Positions 39,055 to 55,502 are shown, counted from the first letter of the stretch. The stretch: DNA of 64,000 bases from Stutzerimonas stutzeri (GCF_015291885.1 NZ_CP036186.1:3853501-3917500); one strand, 5' to 3'. Notes: generated from the letters alone by a model not told the origin. Numbers and translations: made by a program.

Positions 39055-39690
39055 TTAACCGCGAGCCTTGGCGGCCGGACGCACGAGCACGTCACTACCA
39101 GTGGCGCCGGGCACTGCGCCCTTCACCAACAGCAGATTCCGCTCAGCATCGACACGCACGATTTCCAGAGACTGCACGGTTACGCGCTCGGCGCCCATGT
39201 GCCCGGACATCTTCTTGCCCTTGAATACACGACCTGGAGTCTGGCACTGACCGATAGAGCCCGGGACGCGGTGGGATACGGAGTTACCGTGGGTATTGTC
39301 CTGACCACGAAAGTTCCAGCGCTTGATGGTACCGGCAAAGCCTTTACCCTTGGACTGACCGGTGACATCCACCATTTGTCCTGCCTGGAAAATCTCGGCA
39401 TTGATCTGGTCACCAACCTGGAACTCCTCGCCATCAAGGCGGAATTCCCAGACGCCACGACCAGCAGCTACATTCGCCTTCGCGAAGTGACCAGCCTGAG
39501 CCTTGGTAACACGGGACGCGCGACGCTCACCGACAGTAACCTGCACTGCACGATAGCCATCGCTCTCTTCATTCTTGAATTGGGTGACGCGATTCGGCTC
39601 GATCTCAATGACCGTAACCGGAATAGAGACACCATCCTCGGTGAAAACGCGGGTCATGCCGCATTTACGACCGACTACACCAATAGTCAT
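39055..39690 (-). CDS. rplC: 50S ribosomal protein L3
   Basis: L3 reaches the peptidyl-transferase centre. The 211-residue product starts [20 protein letters not shown] and has the loop [20 protein letters not shown] with the conserved glutamine that is methylated in many bacteria. It follows rpsJ by 82 bases. Confidence 0.98.
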   Translation of the reverse strand: MTIGVVGRKCGMTRVFTEDGVSIPVTVIEIEPNRVTQFKNEESDGYRAVQVTVGERRASRVTKAQAGHFAKANVAAGRGVWEFRLDGEEFQVGDQINAEIFQAGQMVDVTGQSKGKGFAGTIKRWNFRGQDNTHGNSVSHRVPGSIGQCQTPGRVFKGKKMSGHMGAERVTVQSLEIVRVDAERNLLLVKGAVPGATGSDVLVRPAAKARG

Positions 39691-39772
39691 GTTGTAACCT
39701 CTTGAGTGTACGGGGCTTTCACCCGCTATGGCCGCCCATTTCAGAGCGTTACACGACTAAAACTCTCAGGTT

Positions 39773-40084
39773 TTAGCCGAGGCTGATCTGCACTTCCACA
39801 CCAGCCGCAAGATCGAGCTTCATCAGCGCATCGACGGTCTTGTCGGTCGGCTGAACAATGTCCAGCACACGCTTATGGGTTCGAATTTCATACTGATCGC
39901 GCGCGTCTTTGTTGACGTGCGGAGAAACCAGCACAGTGAACCGCTCTTTGCGGGTTGGCAGCGGAATCGGACCACGCACCTGAGCACCAGTACGTTTCGC
40001 GGTTTCCACGATTTCCTGGGTTGATTGATCGATCAGGCGATGGTCAAAAGCCTTCAACCGAATACGGATTTGTTGGTTTTGCAT
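39773..40084 (-). CDS. rpsJ: 30S ribosomal protein S10 (NusE)
   Basis: S10 works in the 30S head and also as NusE in transcription antitermination, binding NusG, encoded at 55613, and NusB. The 103-residue protein starts [20 protein letters not shown]. The ATG at 40084 is chosen; six extra codons are open upstream. It heads the S10 operon behind its own promoter. Confidence 0.98.
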
Positions 40085-40147
40085 TTTGACCTCAGACTCC
40101 AAGTAGCCACCCTACCAGGCGCAATACCCCCGGTAAAAGGAGGCGCA

Positions 40148-40176
40148 ATTGTACGGATGCGCTCAGAGGGTGTCAA
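40148..40176 (-). promoter_or_regulatory. Promoter of the S10 operon
   Basis: TTGACA at 40176-40171 and TACAAT at 40153-40148 on the minus strand are 17 bases apart, close to the sigma-70 consensus. Transcription would start about 55 bases before rpsJ, leaving a short leader. Confidence 0.85.
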
Positions 40177-40192
40177 TAAATGATCAACAATA

Positions 40193-40220
40193 GAAAAAGG
40201 CCCCCGAGGGGGCCTTTTTC
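40193..40220 (-). terminator. Terminator of the str operon, after tufA
   Basis: GAAAAAGGCCCC and its complement with a four-base loop form a strong stem followed by TATTG on the minus strand; the stem's own 3' arm ends in a run of five T. It lies 15 bases after the tufA stop and before the S10 promoter. Confidence 0.9.
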
Positions 40221-40234
40221 ATCATCGTCAAATA

Positions 40235-41428
40235 TTATTCGACGATCTTGGCAACCACGCCAGCACCAACGGTACGGCCACCTTCGCGAATCGCGAAGCG
40301 CAGACCATCTTCCATTGCGATCGGCTTGATCAGGGTAACAACCATTTTCACGTTGTCGCCCGGCATTACCATCTCAACGCCTTCCGGCAGCTCGCACGAA
40401 CCGGTTACGTCGGTGGTACGGAAGTAGAACTGAGGACGGTAGCCCTTGAAGAACGGGGTGTGACGACCACCTTCCTCTTTGGACAGAACGTACACTTCAG
40501 CTTCGAACTTAGTGTGCGGCTTGATGGTGCCCGGCTTGGCCAGTACCTGACCACGCTCCACGTCGTCACGCTTGGTGCCGCGCAGCAGGACGCCACAGTT
40601 CTCACCAGCACGACCTTCGTCGAGCAGCTTGCGGAACATCTCGACACCGGTACAGGTGGTCTTGGTGGTATCACGCAGACCAACGATCTCGATTTCTTCC
40701 TGGATCTTGACGATACCGCGCTCTACACGACCGGTCACAACAGTACCGCGACCAGAGATGGAGAACACGTCTTCGATCGGCATCAGGAACGGCTTGTCGA
40801 TGGCACGAACCGGCTCAGGGATGTAAGTATCCAGAGTCTCGACGAGCTTCTTGACGGCAGTGGTGCCCATCTCGTTGTCGTCTTGACCGTTCAGAGCCAT
40901 CAGCGCGGAGCCGATGATGATCGGGGTGTCGTCGCCCGGGAAGTCATAGGTGGACAGCAGATCACGAACTTCCATCTCGACCAGCTCGAGCAGCTCAGCG
41001 TCGTCGACCATGTCGGCCTTGTTCAGGAACACGACGATGTACGGAACACCTACCTGACGGGACAGCAGGATGTGCTCGCGAGTCTGCGGCATGGGGCCGT
41101 CAGCAGCCGAGCAAACCAGGATCGCGCCGTCCATCTGCGCAGCACCGGTGATCATGTTCTTCACATAGTCAGCGTGACCCGGGCAATCAACGTGCGCGTA
41201 GTGACGAATATTGGAGTCGTACTCTACGTGAGCGGTGTTGATGGTAATACCACGAGCCTTCTCTTCCGGGGCGCTATCGATCTTGTCGAAGTCGACACGA
41301 GCGGAACCGAAAACCTCGGAGCACACGCGAGTCAGAGCTGCCGTCAGAGTGGTCTTGCCATGGTCGACGTGACCAATGGTGCCGACGTTGACGTGCGGTT
41401 TGTTACGTTCGAACTTTTCCTTAGCCAC
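40235..41428 (-). CDS. tufA: Elongation factor Tu, copy A
   Basis: EF-Tu brings aminoacyl-tRNA to the ribosome. The 397-residue GTPase has GHVDHGKTT (about 18-26), DCPGHADY (about 80-87) and NKAD (about 135). The protein is identical to the second copy at 56694-57887. The start codon is GTG at 41428, whereas the other copy uses ATG. It is the last gene of the str operon, 30 bases after fusA. Confidence 0.98.
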   Translation of the reverse strand: MAKEKFERNKPHVNVGTIGHVDHGKTTLTAALTRVCSEVFGSARVDFDKIDSAPEEKARGITINTAHVEYDSNIRHYAHVDCPGHADYVKNMITGAAQMDGAILVCSAADGPMPQTREHILLSRQVGVPYIVVFLNKADMVDDAELLELVEMEVRDLLSTYDFPGDDTPIIIGSALMALNGQDDNEMGTTAVKKLVETLDTYIPEPVRAIDKPFLMPIEDVFSISGRGTVVTGRVERGIVKIQEEIEIVGLRDTTKTTCTGVEMFRKLLDEGRAGENCGVLLRGTKRDDVERGQVLAKPGTIKPHTKFEAEVYVLSKEEGGRHTPFFKGYRPQFYFRTTDVTGSCELPEGVEMVMPGDNVKMVVTLIKPIAMEDGLRFAIREGGRTVGAGVVAKIVE

Positions 41429-41458
41429 GACAGTAAACCTCTTACTTAAAGGGCTGAA

Positions 41459-43570
41459 TCAACCTTGTTTTTTAACCAGTGCTTCGACGATATTCGACGG
41501 AGCCTCGGAGTATTTGGAGAATTCCATGGAGTAGCTTGCGCGACCCTGGGACATGGACCGAACGTCGGTCGCATATCCGAACATCTCACCCAGCGGAACC
41601 TCGGCACGGATCACCTTACCAGTGACCGTATCTTCCATACCCTGGATCAGACCACGACGACGATTCAGGTCACCCATCACGTCACCCATGTAGTCCTCAG
41701 GGGTTACCACTTCTACTTTCATGATCGGCTCAAGCACAACACCACCGCCCTTCTGGGCCAGCTGCTTGGTCGCCATGGAAGCCGCCACCTTGAACGCCAT
41801 CTCGTTGGAGTCGACGTCATGGTAGGAACCGTCAAATACGGTTGCTTTCAAGCCAATGAGCGGATAGCCGGCAACAACACCGTTCTTCATCTGCTCTTCG
41901 ATACCCTTCTGGATAGCTGGGATGTATTCCTTCGGAACCACACCACCCACTACCTCATTGACGAATACCAGACCTTCCTGACCTTCGTCCGCCGGCGCGA
42001 AGCGAATCCAGCAATGACCAAACTGGCCACGACCACCGGACTGACGAACGAACTTACCTTCGATTTCGCAGTTCTTGGTGATCTTCTCGCGGTACGAAAC
42101 CTGAGGCTTGCCAATATTGGCCTCGACATTGAACTCGCGACGCATACGATCGACGAGGATGTCCAGGTGCAACTCACCCATACCCGAGATGATGGTCTGA
42201 CCGGTTTCCTCGTCGGTTTTGACGCGGAACGACGGATCTTCCTGAGCAAGTTTGCCCAATGCGATACCCATCTTCTCCTGGTCAGCCTTGGTTTTTGGCT
42301 CAACTGCAACCGAAATAACCGGCTCCGGGAAATCCATGCGCTCGAGAATGATCGGCTTATCTGCATCACAAAGGGTCTCACCAGTGGTGACATCCTTCAT
42401 ACCAATCAGAGCAGCGATGTCGCCCGCGCGCACTTCCTTGATCTCTTCACGCTGGTTAGCGTGCATTTGCACCATACGGCCAACGCGCTCTTTCTTGCCT
42501 TTGACCGAGTTGATGACAGAGTCACCGGAATTCAGGACACCCGAATACACGCGAACGAAGGTCAGCGTACCAACGAACGGGTCGGTGGCAATCTTGAAGG
42601 CCAGAGCCGAGAACGGCTCATTGTCGTCAGCGTGACGCTCATCCTTGATCTCGTTCTCTTCCGTGCTATCGGGATGAACACCCTGGATAGCAGGAATCTC
42701 AGTCGGAGCAGGCAGGAATTCGATAACCGCATCGAGAACCAGAGGCACGCCCTTGTTCTTGAAGGACGAACCGCAGACCGCAGGAACGATTTCACCAGCC
42801 AGAGTGCGCGCGCGCAGACCTGCCTTGATTTCCTCGACAGTCAGCTCGCCACCCTCGAGGTACTTGTTCATCAGCTCTTCGTTGGCTTCAGCAGCCGACT
42901 CGACCATGTTCGAGCGCCACTCATCCGCCAGATCCTGAAGCTCGGCCGGGATTTCTTCCTCACGGTAAGAAGTCCCCTTGTCGTCATCGTTCCAGTAGAT
43001 GGCCTTCATCTTGATCAGATCAATCTGACCTTCGAAGTTCTCTTCTGCACCAATAGCGAGCTGAATCGGCACCGGGGTGTGACCAAGGCGATTCTTGATC
43101 TGCCCAACAACGCGCAGGAAGTCAGCGCCAGCGCGATCCATCTTGTTGACGTAGACGATACGTGGAACGCCGTACTTGTTGGCTTGACGCCATACGGTTT
43201 CCGACTGCGGCTCAACACCCGAAGTACCACAGAAAACGACTACGGCGCCATCGAGAACGCGGAGCGAGCGCTCCACCTCAATGGTGAAGTCGACGTGACC
43301 AGGGGTATCGATGACGTTGACGCGATAGTTGTCATACTGACCGCGCGAACCCTGCCAAAAGGTCGTTACAGCAGCAGAGGTAATGGTAATACCACGCTCC
43401 TGCTCCTGAACCATCCAGTCAGTAGTCGCCGCACCGTCGTGCACTTCACCCATTTTATGGCTGAGGCCGGTGTAAAACAGAATCCGCTCCGTGGTGGTGG
43501 TCTTGCCCGCGTCGACGTGGGCACAGATACCAATGTTACGGTAGCGATTAATAGGGGTAGTACGGGCCAC
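41459..43570 (-). CDS. fusA: Elongation factor G
   Basis: EF-G moves tRNA and mRNA through the ribosome. The 703-residue protein has GTPase motifs [10 protein letters not shown] (about 17-26), DTPGHVDF and NKMDRAGAD, followed by domains II to V. The start codon is GTG at 43570 ([20 protein letters not shown]). As part of the str operon it is the main EF-G. A large antisense frame over the gene is a codon-composition effect. Confidence 0.98.
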   Translation of the reverse strand: MARTTPINRYRNIGICAHVDAGKTTTTERILFYTGLSHKMGEVHDGAATTDWMVQEQERGITITSAAVTTFWQGSRGQYDNYRVNVIDTPGHVDFTIEVERSLRVLDGAVVVFCGTSGVEPQSETVWRQANKYGVPRIVYVNKMDRAGADFLRVVGQIKNRLGHTPVPIQLAIGAEENFEGQIDLIKMKAIYWNDDDKGTSYREEEIPAELQDLADEWRSNMVESAAEANEELMNKYLEGGELTVEEIKAGLRARTLAGEIVPAVCGSSFKNKGVPLVLDAVIEFLPAPTEIPAIQGVHPDSTEENEIKDERHADDNEPFSALAFKIATDPFVGTLTFVRVYSGVLNSGDSVINSVKGKKERVGRMVQMHANQREEIKEVRAGDIAALIGMKDVTTGETLCDADKPIILERMDFPEPVISVAVEPKTKADQEKMGIALGKLAQEDPSFRVKTDEETGQTIISGMGELHLDILVDRMRREFNVEANIGKPQVSYREKITKNCEIEGKFVRQSGGRGQFGHCWIRFAPADEGQEGLVFVNEVVGGVVPKEYIPAIQKGIEEQMKNGVVAGYPLIGLKATVFDGSYHDVDSNEMAFKVAASMATKQLAQKGGGVVLEPIMKVEVVTPEDYMGDVMGDLNRRRGLIQGMEDTVTGKVIRAEVPLGEMFGYATDVRSMSQGRASYSMEFSKYSEAPSNIVEALVKKQG

Positions 43571-43599
43571 AATTAGGTCCTCGTAAAAGTTGCGCTTGA

Positions 43600-44091
<492 letters not shown>

Positions 44092-44168
44092 TCAGGTTAG
44101 CTCGGAACAGTAACGCGCAGGTTACGCCCGACCTTACTCTTATCGACTCAAATAAATAGAAAAACTGC

Positions 44169-44540
44169 TTACTTCGGACGCTTGGCGCCGTACTTGGAAC
44201 GACCCTGCTTACGATCTTTAACGCCGGAGGTATCCAGCGAACCGCGCACGGTGTGGTAACGCACACCCGGAAGGTCCTTTACACGACCGCCACGGATCAG
44301 CACTACGCTGTGTTCTTGCAGGTTGTGGCCTTCACCGCCGATATAGGAAGCGACTTCATAGCCATTGGTTAGACGAACGCGGCAAACCTTACGAAGTGCA
44401 GAGTTCGGTTTCTTCGGCGTGGTGGTGTACACACGAGTGCACACGCCACGACGTTGCGGGCAGTTTTGCAGCGCAGGGACGTCGCTTTTCTCGACGACCC
44501 GCTTACGCGGCTGACGTACCAGCTGGTTGATAGTTGCCAT
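44169..44540 (-). CDS. rpsL: 30S ribosomal protein S12
   Basis: S12 sits at the decoding centre. The 123-residue protein keeps Lys43 in [12 protein letters not shown] and Lys88 in [13 protein letters not shown], the residues whose change gives streptomycin resistance, so it is of the sensitive type. It is the first gene of the str operon, behind its own promoter and a leader hairpin. Confidence 0.98.
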   Translation of the reverse strand: MATINQLVRQPRKRVVEKSDVPALQNCPQRRGVCTRVYTTTPKKPNSALRKVCRVRLTNGYEVASYIGGEGHNLQEHSVVLIRGGRVKDLPGVRYHTVRGSLDTSGVKDRKQGRSKYGAKRPK

Positions 44541-44574
44541 CTACTAGCTCCACTGTTGTCTTTCGACACAAACG

Positions 44575-44601
44575 AAAAATGGCAGGGCACGAAGCCCCGC
44601 C
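44575..44601 (-). terminator. Attenuator-like hairpin in the str leader
   Basis: GGCGGGGC-TTCGT-GCCCTGCC (one G-T pair) is followed by ATTTTTCG on the minus strand. It lies between the rpsL promoter and the rpsL start, so it would attenuate the operon or end rpoC read-through. Confidence 0.7.
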
Positions 44602-44617
44602 AAATTAGGGGTACGAG

Positions 44618-44646
44618 AGTCTAAAGAGCTTCTCGCCCACCGTCAA
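44618..44646 (-). promoter_or_regulatory. Promoter of the str operon
   Basis: TTGACG at 44646-44641 and TAGACT at 44623-44618 on the minus strand are 17 bases apart, about 75 bases before rpsL. Confidence 0.75.
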
Positions 44647-44680
44647 GGCAGGCCCCGGCTTGTAACCGAGGCCAAGCACT

Positions 44681-47600
44681 TTAGTTACCGCTGGAGTTCA
44701 ACGCCTCGGTCAGAGCTGCTTCGACCTCATCAGCGCTCACCCGAACGGGCTTGTCGGCTTCACGCTTGCGCTTACGCTCGCTGTGATACTGCAGGCCCGT
44801 ACCAGCTGGAATCAGGCGACCCACGACTACGTTTTCCTTGAGACCGCGCAGATAATCGCGCTTGCCAGTAACGGCAGCCTCGGTCAGAACGCGCGTTGTT
44901 TCCTGGAACGACGCCGCAGAAATGAACGACTCGGTCGACAACGATGCCTTGGTGATACCCAGAAGAACGCGGACGTACTTGGAGACGAACTTGTCGTCGT
45001 CGCTCAAACGCTCGTTTTCCTCCAATACCTGGGTCAGCTCCATCTGGTCACCCTTGATGAAGCTGGAATCGCCCGACTCACTGATCTCAACCTTGCGCAG
45101 CATTTGCCGCAGGATGGTCTCGATGTGCTTGTCGTTGATCTTCACGCCTTGCAGGCGGTATACGTCCTGAATTTCATTGACGATGTACTTAGCCAGCGCA
45201 CTGACACCCAAGAGACGAAGGATGTCATGAGGGTTGCTCGGGCCATCAGAGATGACCTCGCCCTTGTTCACCTGCTCGCCTTCGAAGACGTTGAGGTGGC
45301 GCCACTTCGGAATCAGCTCCTCATACGGATCGCTACCGTCGGTAGGCGTAATCACCAGACGACGCTTGCCCTTGGTTTCCTTACCGAAGGAAATCGTACC
45401 GCTGATTTCCGCCAGAATGGACGGCTCTTTCGGACGGCGCGCCTCGAACAAGTCGGCAACGCGCGGCAGACCACCGGTAATATCGCGGGTCTTCGAGGTT
45501 TCCTGCGGGATACGTGCAATAACGTCACCCACGTTGATCTCGGCACCGTCAGCCACACCCACCAACGCGTTAGCGGGCAGGAAGTACTGGGCCGGTACGT
45601 CGGTACCTGGCAGCAGCAGTTCCTTGCCATTGGAGTCGACCATCTTGATCGCAGGACGGATATCCTTGCCCGACGCCGGACGATCTTTCGGATCCATCAC
45701 CTCGATGTTAGTCAGACCAGTGAGCTCGTCGGTCTGACGCTTGATGGTGATGTTCTCTTCCATACCTACGAACGTTACAACACCCTTCATTTCGGTGACG
45801 ATCGGGTGAGTGTGCGGATCCCACTTGGCGACCACCGCGCCAGCGTCGACCTTGTCGCCTTCCTTCACCGAAATCACCGCACCGTACGGCAGCTTGTAGC
45901 GCTCGCGCTCACGACCGAAGTCGTCGGCAACCGCCAGCTCACCGGAGCGAGATACCGCGACCAGCGCCCCATCTGCACGCTCTACGTGCTTCAGGTTATG
46001 CAGGCGAATGGTGCCGCCGTTCTTAACCATGACGTTGTCAACGGCCGAAGTTCGGCTCGCAGCACCACCGATGTGGAACGTACGCATGGTCAGCTGGGTA
46101 CCCGGCTCACCGATGGACTGAGCGGCGATAACGCCCACTGCCTCACCGATGTTGACCTGATGTCCCCGGGCCAGATCACGGCCGTAGCACTTCGCGCAGA
46201 TACCGTAGCGGGTTTCGCACGAAATCGGCGAACGCACAACCACTTCGTCGATACTGTTGAGCTCGATGAAGTCAACCCACTGCTCGTCAACCAGGGTGCC
46301 GGCCGGCACCAGCACATCGTCAGTGCCCGGCTTGAGCACGTCACGCGCAATCACGCGACCGAGAACGCGCTCACCCAGCGGCTCGACAACGTCACCGCCT
46401 TCGATGTGCGGGGTCATGAACAGGCCCTGCTCAGTACCGCAATCCACTTCGGTAACGACCAGATCCTGCGCGACATCGACCAGACGACGGGTCAGGTAAC
46501 CGGAGTTCGCGGTTTTCAGCGCGGTATCCGCCAGACCTTTACGAGCACCGTGCGTGGAGATGAAGTACTGGAGTACGTTCAGACCTTCACGGAAGTTAGC
46601 GGTAATCGGCGTCTCGATGATGGAGCCGTCCGGCTTGGCCATCAGGCCACGCATACCGGCCAGCTGACGAATCTGGGCAGCGGAACCCCGCGCACCGGAG
46701 TCAGCCATCATGTACATCGAGTTGAACGAGTCCTGTTCGGCTTCGTTACCATCACGATCGATGACCTTCTCCTTGGAGAGGTTAGCCATCATCGCCTTGG
46801 AAACTTCGTCATTGGCCTTGGACCAGAGGTCGATCACCTTGTTGTACTTCTCGCCCTGGGTCACCAGGCCGGATGCGTACTGGCTTTCGATTTCCTTCAC
46901 TTCTTCAGTAGCCGCATCAATGATGCGCGCCTTCTCATCCGGAATGACAAAGTCGTTGACGCCGATCGAGACACCGGAAATGGTGGAGTAAGCGAAGCCG
47001 GTGTACATCAGCTGGTCGGCGAAGATGACGGTGTCCTTCAGGCCAACGGTGCGATAGCACAAGTTGATCAGTTTGGAGATCGCCTTTTTCTTCATCGGCT
47101 GGTTGACCACATCGAACGCCAGACCAGCAGGAACGATCTGGAACAGCAGCGCACGGCCGACGGTGGTATCGACGATACGGGTGTTCTTGGTGATGGTGCC
47201 GTCGCGATCTTTGATAACTTCGTTAATGCGCACTTTTACGCGAGCATGCAGCGAGGCTTCACCGCCGCGGAAAACCCGGTCAACTTCCTGCAGGTCGGCG
47301 AATACGCGACCTTCGCCTTTCGCGTTGATGGCTTCACGGGTCATGTAATACAGACCCAAAACCACGTCCTGCGACGGAACGATGATCGGCTCACCGTTTG
47401 CTGGCGAGAGGATGTTGTTCGTCGACATCATCAGCGCGCGCGCTTCCAGCTGGGCTTCCAGCGTCAGCGGCACGTGTACAGCCATCTGGTCACCATCGAA
47501 GTCGGCGTTGTATGCCGCGCAGACTAGCGGGTGCAGCTGGATAGCCTTGCCTTCGATCAGAACCGGCTCGAACGCCTGGATACCAAGACGGTGCAGGGTC

Positions 47601-48880
47601 GGCGCACGGTTGAGCAGTACGGGGTGCTCGCGAATCACCTCAGCGAGAACGTCCCAGACCTCGGGCAGCTCGCGCTCGACCATCTTCTTGGCCGCCTTGA
47701 TGGTGGTGGCCATGCCGCGCATTTCGAGCTTGCCAAAAATGAATGGCTTGAACAGCTCGAGAGCCATCTTTTTCGGCAGACCGCACTGGTGCAGACGCAG
47801 GGTCGGGCCCACAGTGATCACGGAACGACCGGAATAGTCCACGCGCTTGCCGAGCAGGTTCTGACGGAAGCGACCCTGCTTACCCTTGATCATGTCAGCC
47901 AGGGACTTCAGCGGGCGCTTGTTGGAGCCGGTGATGGCACGACCACGGCGGCCGTTATCCAGCAGCGCGTCAACGGCCTCTTGCAGCATGCGCTTTTCGT
48001 TGCGCACGATGATATCCGGCGCCGACAGGTCGAGCAGGCGCTTCAGACGGTTGTTACGGTTGATCACACGGCGATACAGATCGTTGAGATCCGAGGTCGC
48101 GAAGCGACCGCCATCCAGCGGAACCAGCGGACGCAAATCCGGCGGCAGTACCGGCAGCACGGTGAGGATCATCCACTCCGGCAGGTTGCCCGAGCCATGG
48201 AAGGCCTCCATCAGCTTCAGACGCTTGGAGAGCTTCTTGATCTTGGTTTCGGAGTTGGTCTGCGGGATTTCTTCGCGCAGGCGACCGATTTCGTGCTCCA
48301 GGTCGATCTGGATCAACAGCTCGCGCACGGCTTCAGCGCCCATGCGGGCGTCGAAGTCGTCACCGAACTCTTCGAGTGCCTCGAAGTACTGCTCGTCATT
48401 CAGCAGTTGACCCTTTTCCAAGGTAGTCATGCCCGGGTCGATGACCACGTAGCTCTCGAAATAGAGCACGCGCTCGATATCGCGCAGGGTCATGTCCAGC
48501 AGCAGGCCGATACGGGACGGCAGCGACTTCAGGAACCAGATGTGGGCAACCGGCGAAGCTAGCTCGATGTGTGCCATGCGCTCGCGGCGCACCTTGGCCA
48601 GCGCAACTTCCACGCCGCACTTTTCGCAGATCACACCACGATGCTTGAGGCGCTTGTACTTGCCGCACAGGCACTCGTAATCCTTGACTGGGCCAAAGAT
48701 CTTGGCGCAGAACAGGCCGTCACGCTCCGGCTTGAACGTGCGGTAATTGATGGTTTCCGGTTTTTTAACTTCACCGAAGGACCAGGAACGGATCATCTCG
48801 GGGGATGCCAGGGCAATCTTGATGGCATCGAACTCTTCGATTTGACCCTGGTTTTTCAGCAGATTCAGCAAGTCTTTCAA
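44681..48880 (-). CDS. rpoC: RNA polymerase beta' subunit
   Basis: Beta' carries the catalytic magnesium site. The 1399-residue protein has the N-terminal zinc module [20 protein letters not shown] (near 70-90), the catalytic [12 protein letters not shown] (near 460), and the trigger-loop region. The start is TTG at 48880 after AGGAGGAAAGGCC; the conserved [11 protein letters not shown] begins there. It follows rpoB with a 65-base gap that holds two small hairpins. Confidence 0.99.
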   Translation of the reverse strand: MKDLLNLLKNQGQIEEFDAIKIALASPEMIRSWSFGEVKKPETINYRTFKPERDGLFCAKIFGPVKDYECLCGKYKRLKHRGVICEKCGVEVALAKVRRERMAHIELASPVAHIWFLKSLPSRIGLLLDMTLRDIERVLYFESYVVIDPGMTTLEKGQLLNDEQYFEALEEFGDDFDARMGAEAVRELLIQIDLEHEIGRLREEIPQTNSETKIKKLSKRLKLMEAFHGSGNLPEWMILTVLPVLPPDLRPLVPLDGGRFATSDLNDLYRRVINRNNRLKRLLDLSAPDIIVRNEKRMLQEAVDALLDNGRRGRAITGSNKRPLKSLADMIKGKQGRFRQNLLGKRVDYSGRSVITVGPTLRLHQCGLPKKMALELFKPFIFGKLEMRGMATTIKAAKKMVERELPEVWDVLAEVIREHPVLLNRAPTLHRLGIQAFEPVLIEGKAIQLHPLVCAAYNADFDGDQMAVHVPLTLEAQLEARALMMSTNNILSPANGEPIIVPSQDVVLGLYYMTREAINAKGEGRVFADLQEVDRVFRGGEASLHARVKVRINEVIKDRDGTITKNTRIVDTTVGRALLFQIVPAGLAFDVVNQPMKKKAISKLINLCYRTVGLKDTVIFADQLMYTGFAYSTISGVSIGVNDFVIPDEKARIIDAATEEVKEIESQYASGLVTQGEKYNKVIDLWSKANDEVSKAMMANLSKEKVIDRDGNEAEQDSFNSMYMMADSGARGSAAQIRQLAGMRGLMAKPDGSIIETPITANFREGLNVLQYFISTHGARKGLADTALKTANSGYLTRRLVDVAQDLVVTEVDCGTEQGLFMTPHIEGGDVVEPLGERVLGRVIARDVLKPGTDDVLVPAGTLVDEQWVDFIELNSIDEVVVRSPISCETRYGICAKCYGRDLARGHQVNIGEAVGVIAAQSIGEPGTQLTMRTFHIGGAASRTSAVDNVMVKNGGTIRLHNLKHVERADGALVAVSRSGELAVADDFGRERERYKLPYGAVISVKEGDKVDAGAVVAKWDPHTHPIVTEMKGVVTFVGMEENITIKRQTDELTGLTNIEVMDPKDRPASGKDIRPAIKMVDSNGKELLLPGTDVPAQYFLPANALVGVADGAEINVGDVIARIPQETSKTRDITGGLPRVADLFEARRPKEPSILAEISGTISFGKETKGKRRLVITPTDGSDPYEELIPKWRHLNVFEGEQVNKGEVISDGPSNPHDILRLLGVSALAKYIVNEIQDVYRLQGVKINDKHIETILRQMLRKVEISESGDSSFIKGDQMELTQVLEENERLSDDDKFVSKYVRVLLGITKASLSTESFISAASFQETTRVLTEAAVTGKRDYLRGLKENVVVGRLIPAGTGLQYHSERKRKREADKPVRVSADEVEAALTEALNSSGN

Positions 48881-48908
48881 GGCCTTTCCTCCTCACGGAC
48901 CTGCGGCA

Positions 48909-48940
48909 CCCGGCCAGTGCCGGGCACCGCGTAGGCGGTG
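48909..48940 (-). promoter_or_regulatory. Twin hairpins between rpoB and rpoC
   Basis: CCCGGC-4-GCCGGG at 48909-48924 and a CACCGC/GCGGTG stem at 48925-48940 lie side by side in the intercistronic gap. No T-run follows, so they look like mRNA processing or stability structures. Confidence 0.5.
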
Positions 48941-48945
48941 CGTGG

Positions 48946-53016
<4,071 letters not shown>

Positions 53017-53049
53017 CAGCGTTCCCCAGCTTGGTCACCTGCTTGTTTG

Positions 53050-53119
53050 GCTTCTCCCGACGGGAGCAGCCAGAAAATCTTGCGAATCCCATGATTCGCA
53101 CCGCTCTTACAGAGCGGTA
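53050..53119 (-). promoter_or_regulatory. Three hairpins in the rpoB leader
   Basis: Stems lie at 53050-53072 (GGCT-CTCC with GGAG-AGCC), 53083-53100 (GCGAATC-4-GATTCGC, perfect) and 53101-53119 (ACCGCTCT-3-AGAGCGGT, perfect). They come after the attenuator and before rpoB. In E. coli this gap contains an RNase III site; a similar role is possible. Confidence 0.6.
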
Positions 53120-53162
53120 TTCCCATCATCGATGCCCGGCGAACGCCAAGCAGCTATAACGG

Positions 53163-53192
53163 AAAAAGGCCGGTGGCAAGAGCCACCAGCCA
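53163..53192 (-). terminator. Attenuator between rplL and rpoB
   Basis: GGCTGGTGGC-4-GCCACCGGCC on the minus strand is followed by TTTTTCC, about 45 bases after rplL. A partial terminator at this place is known in E. coli and balances ribosomal protein against polymerase output. Confidence 0.8.
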
Positions 53193-53237
53193 TCAGCCTT
53201 TTGCGAGTCGCTCGGGCTGTAGACGCAAGGTCGTCGC

Positions 53238-53606
53238 TTACTTAAGCTCGACTTTGGCGCCTGCTTCTTCCAGAGCCTTCTTGGCTGCTTCGGCTTCTTC
53301 TTTCGAGACGCCTTCCTTGACTACGCCCGGGGCGCCGTCAACAACAGCCTTGGCTTCTTTCAGGCCCAGACCAGTCAGTTCGCGAACAGCCTTGATCACG
53401 TTGACCTTCTTGTCGCCGGTTTCGGTCAGGACGATGGTGAACTCGGTTTGCTCTTCAGCAGCAGCGGCAGCCGGACCAGCAGCAGCGACTGTGGCAGCAG
53501 CAGCGGTCACACCGAACTTCTCTTCCATTGCCTTGATCAGTTCAACAACCTGCATCACGGACATTTCGGAAACGGCGTTGATGATATCTTCGTTGGTCAG
53601 AGCCAT
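53238..53606 (-). CDS. rplL: 50S ribosomal protein L7/L12
   Basis: L7/L12 forms the flexible stalk that recruits translation factors. The 122-residue protein has an N-terminal dimer domain, an Ala/Gly hinge near 36-55, and the C-terminal domain with [21 protein letters not shown] chose the ATG at 53606 ([15 protein letters not shown]). Confidence 0.98.
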   Translation of the reverse strand: MALTNEDIINAVSEMSVMQVVELIKAMEEKFGVTAAAATVAAAGPAAAAAEEQTEFTIVLTETGDKKVNVIKAVRELTGLGLKEAKAVVDGAPGVVKEGVSKEEAEAAKKALEEAGAKVELK

Positions 53607-53681
53607 GACTCTAGTTCCTGTATTAAGGTGACGGCCTGCGGCCATCTAATTCAAAAAGTGATTTCGAGAGAAACTGCACGC

Positions 53682-54182
53682 TTAAGCGGCAGCAGCTTCC
53701 TTCTGGTCGCGAACGGCCGCCAGTGTACGAGCCAACTTGCTGGTAGCGCCTTGAATGACGCTCATCAGCTGAGAAATGGCTTCGTCGTAGGTCGGCAGAG
53801 TTGCCAGTACGTCGATCTGATTGGCTGCGAGGAACTGCCCCTCGAACGCAGCGGCCTTGATCTCGAACTTGTCCTGACCCTTGGAGAACTCCTTGAAGAT
53901 GCGAGCAGCAGCGCCCGGATGTTCGTTGGAGAAAGCAATAAGGGTCGGGCCTTTGAACACGTCGTTGAGCACTTCAAACTGAGTGCCATCAACAGCGCGG
54001 CGCAGCAGAGTGTTACGTACGACACGTACGTAAACGCCTGCTTCGCGGGCCTCTTTACGGAGTCCGGTCATGGCCCCCACGGTCACGCCACGGGCATCAG
54101 CCACGACAGCGGACAGGGCGGCTTTGGCAGCCTCGTTGACTTCAGCGACGATGGCCTTCTTGTCTTCGAGTTTGATTGCCAC
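53682..54182 (-). CDS. rplJ: 50S ribosomal protein L10
   Basis: L10 anchors the L7/L12 stalk and, as a complex with it, represses its own mRNA. The 166-residue protein starts [19 protein letters not shown]. The start codon is GTG at 54182 after AGGAGTGTAACCC. The L10-leader RNA structure lies upstream. Confidence 0.97.
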   Translation of the reverse strand: MAIKLEDKKAIVAEVNEAAKAALSAVVADARGVTVGAMTGLRKEAREAGVYVRVVRNTLLRRAVDGTQFEVLNDVFKGPTLIAFSNEHPGAAARIFKEFSKGQDKFEIKAAAFEGQFLAANQIDVLATLPTYDEAISQLMSVIQGATSKLARTLAAVRDQKEAAAA

Positions 54183-54204
54183 GGGTTACACTCCTGGATG
54201 TTAC

Positions 54205-54320
54205 CGTTTCATCCGGTCGAAACCGGACTGGATTTGGTGTCTGATTCGGTACGAATCGGGAGCACCTCTGCGTAGGCTTTTGGTTTAAGGCTTTCGCCGC
54301 CTACGGTCTTGGATAGCCCC
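54205..54320 (-). promoter_or_regulatory. L10 leader RNA (autoregulatory)
   Basis: In the 193-base gap before rplJ the minus strand shows CGTAGGC (54305-54299) paired with GCCTACG (54277-54271), followed by CAGAGGTGCTCCCGATTCG. This resembles the L10-L12 binding kink-turn leader of other gammaproteobacteria. Exact ends are approximate. Confidence 0.7.
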
Positions 54321-54375
54321 CGCCAGGCAGGGACCCCAATCTTGCAAACCGCCCCGCAAGCGAAGCGGCACTGTC

Positions 54376-55071
54376 TTACGCTTCCAGGGAAGCCTGATCG
54401 ATGACCAGTCCCGGACCCATGGTGGTGCTCAGGGTCACGCGCTTGACATAAATACCTTTCGAGGTCGAGGGCTTAAGACGCTTAAGGTCGGAAAGCAGCG
54501 CCTCAACGTTTTGCTTCAGCTGACCAGCCTCGAAACCAACCTTACCCACGGAAGTGTGGATGATGCCGTTCTTGTCGGTACGGAAACGCACCTGACCGGC
54601 TTTGGCATTCTTGACTGCGGTAGCGACGTCCGGAGTCACGGTACCTACCTTCGGGTTCGGCATCAGACCGCGCGGCCCAAGGATCTGACCCAACTGACCA
54701 ACAACGCGCATGGCGTCTGGCGACGCGATGACCACGTCATAGTTGAGGTCGCCACCTTTCATTTCGGCAGCCAGGTCATCCATACCAACGCGATCGGCGC
54801 CGGCTGCCAGCGCAGCTTCAGCGCCCGGGCCTTGAGTAAACACGGCCACACGAACAGTTTTGCCAGTGCCATTAGGCAGAACCGTTGCGCCGCGAACGAC
54901 CTGATCGGATTTACGCGGGTCGACACCTAGATTGATGGCGATATCGAACGACTCAGCGAACTTAACTGCGGACACCTCTGCCAGCAATTTAGCGGCATCC
55001 TCGAACGCATACTGCTTACCGGCTTCGACTTTCTCGGCGATAGCTTTCTGGCGCTTGGTCAACTTAGCCAT
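54376..55071 (-). CDS. rplA: 50S ribosomal protein L1
   Basis: L1 forms the mobile stalk at the tRNA exit and in E. coli represses the L11 operon. The 231-residue product starts [20 protein letters not shown] and contains [18 protein letters not shown]. Its ATG shares a base with the rplK stop. Confidence 0.98.
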   Translation of the reverse strand: MAKLTKRQKAIAEKVEAGKQYAFEDAAKLLAEVSAVKFAESFDIAINLGVDPRKSDQVVRGATVLPNGTGKTVRVAVFTQGPGAEAALAAGADRVGMDDLAAEMKGGDLNYDVVIASPDAMRVVGQLGQILGPRGLMPNPKVGTVTPDVATAVKNAKAGQVRFRTDKNGIIHTSVGKVGFEAGQLKQNVEALLSDLKRLKPSTSKGIYVKRVTLSTTMGPGLVIDQASLEA

Positions 55072-55502
55072 TACACACCCTCCACGTTCAGGCCCATGCT
55101 GCGAGCCGAACCAGCGATGGTTCGAACGGCAGCTTCCATTTCGGCAGCAGTCAGATCAGCCTGCTTGGTTTTGGCGATCTCTTCCAACTGCGCACGAGTA
55201 ACGGTGCCGACCTTCTGAGTATTGGGGCGAGCGGAACCACTGGTGATGCCAGCAGCCTTTTTCAAAAGCACTGCCGCAGGAGTACTTTTGGTCTCAAAAG
55301 TGAAGCTGCGATCACTGTATACGGTGATGATCACCGGAGTCGGCAGACCGGGCTCTTGACCCTGAGTCCTGGCGTTGAACGCCTTGCAGAACTCCATAAT
55401 ATTGACGCCGTGCTGACCCAGAGCAGGGCCTACGGGCGGCGACGGGTTAGCCTGACCGGCCTTTACCTGAAGCTTGATGTAAGCTTGAATCTTCTTAGCC
55501 AT
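55071..55502 (-). CDS. rplK: 50S ribosomal protein L11
   Basis: L11 forms the GTPase-associated centre with 23S rRNA and is needed for RelA stringent signalling. The 143-residue protein starts [20 protein letters not shown] and includes the Pro-rich [15 protein letters not shown] of the thiostrepton region. It follows the nusG terminator. Confidence 0.98.
   Translation of the reverse strand: MAKKIQAYIKLQVKAGQANPSPPVGPALGQHGVNIMEFCKAFNARTQGQEPGLPTPVIITVYSDRSFTFETKSTPAAVLLKKAAGITSGSARPNTQKVGTVTRAQLEEIAKTKQADLTAAEMEAAVRTIAGSARSMGLNVEGV

Noticed and set aside
41465..43576. A 703-codon open frame on the plus strand opposite fusA
   Set aside because: It mirrors the highly biased codon use of fusA, has no recognisable domain, no ribosome site, and EF-G on the other strand is certain.
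44783..47527. A 914-codon open frame on the plus strand opposite rpoC
   Set aside because: Same antisense codon-composition effect; rpoC is complete and conserved across the whole region.
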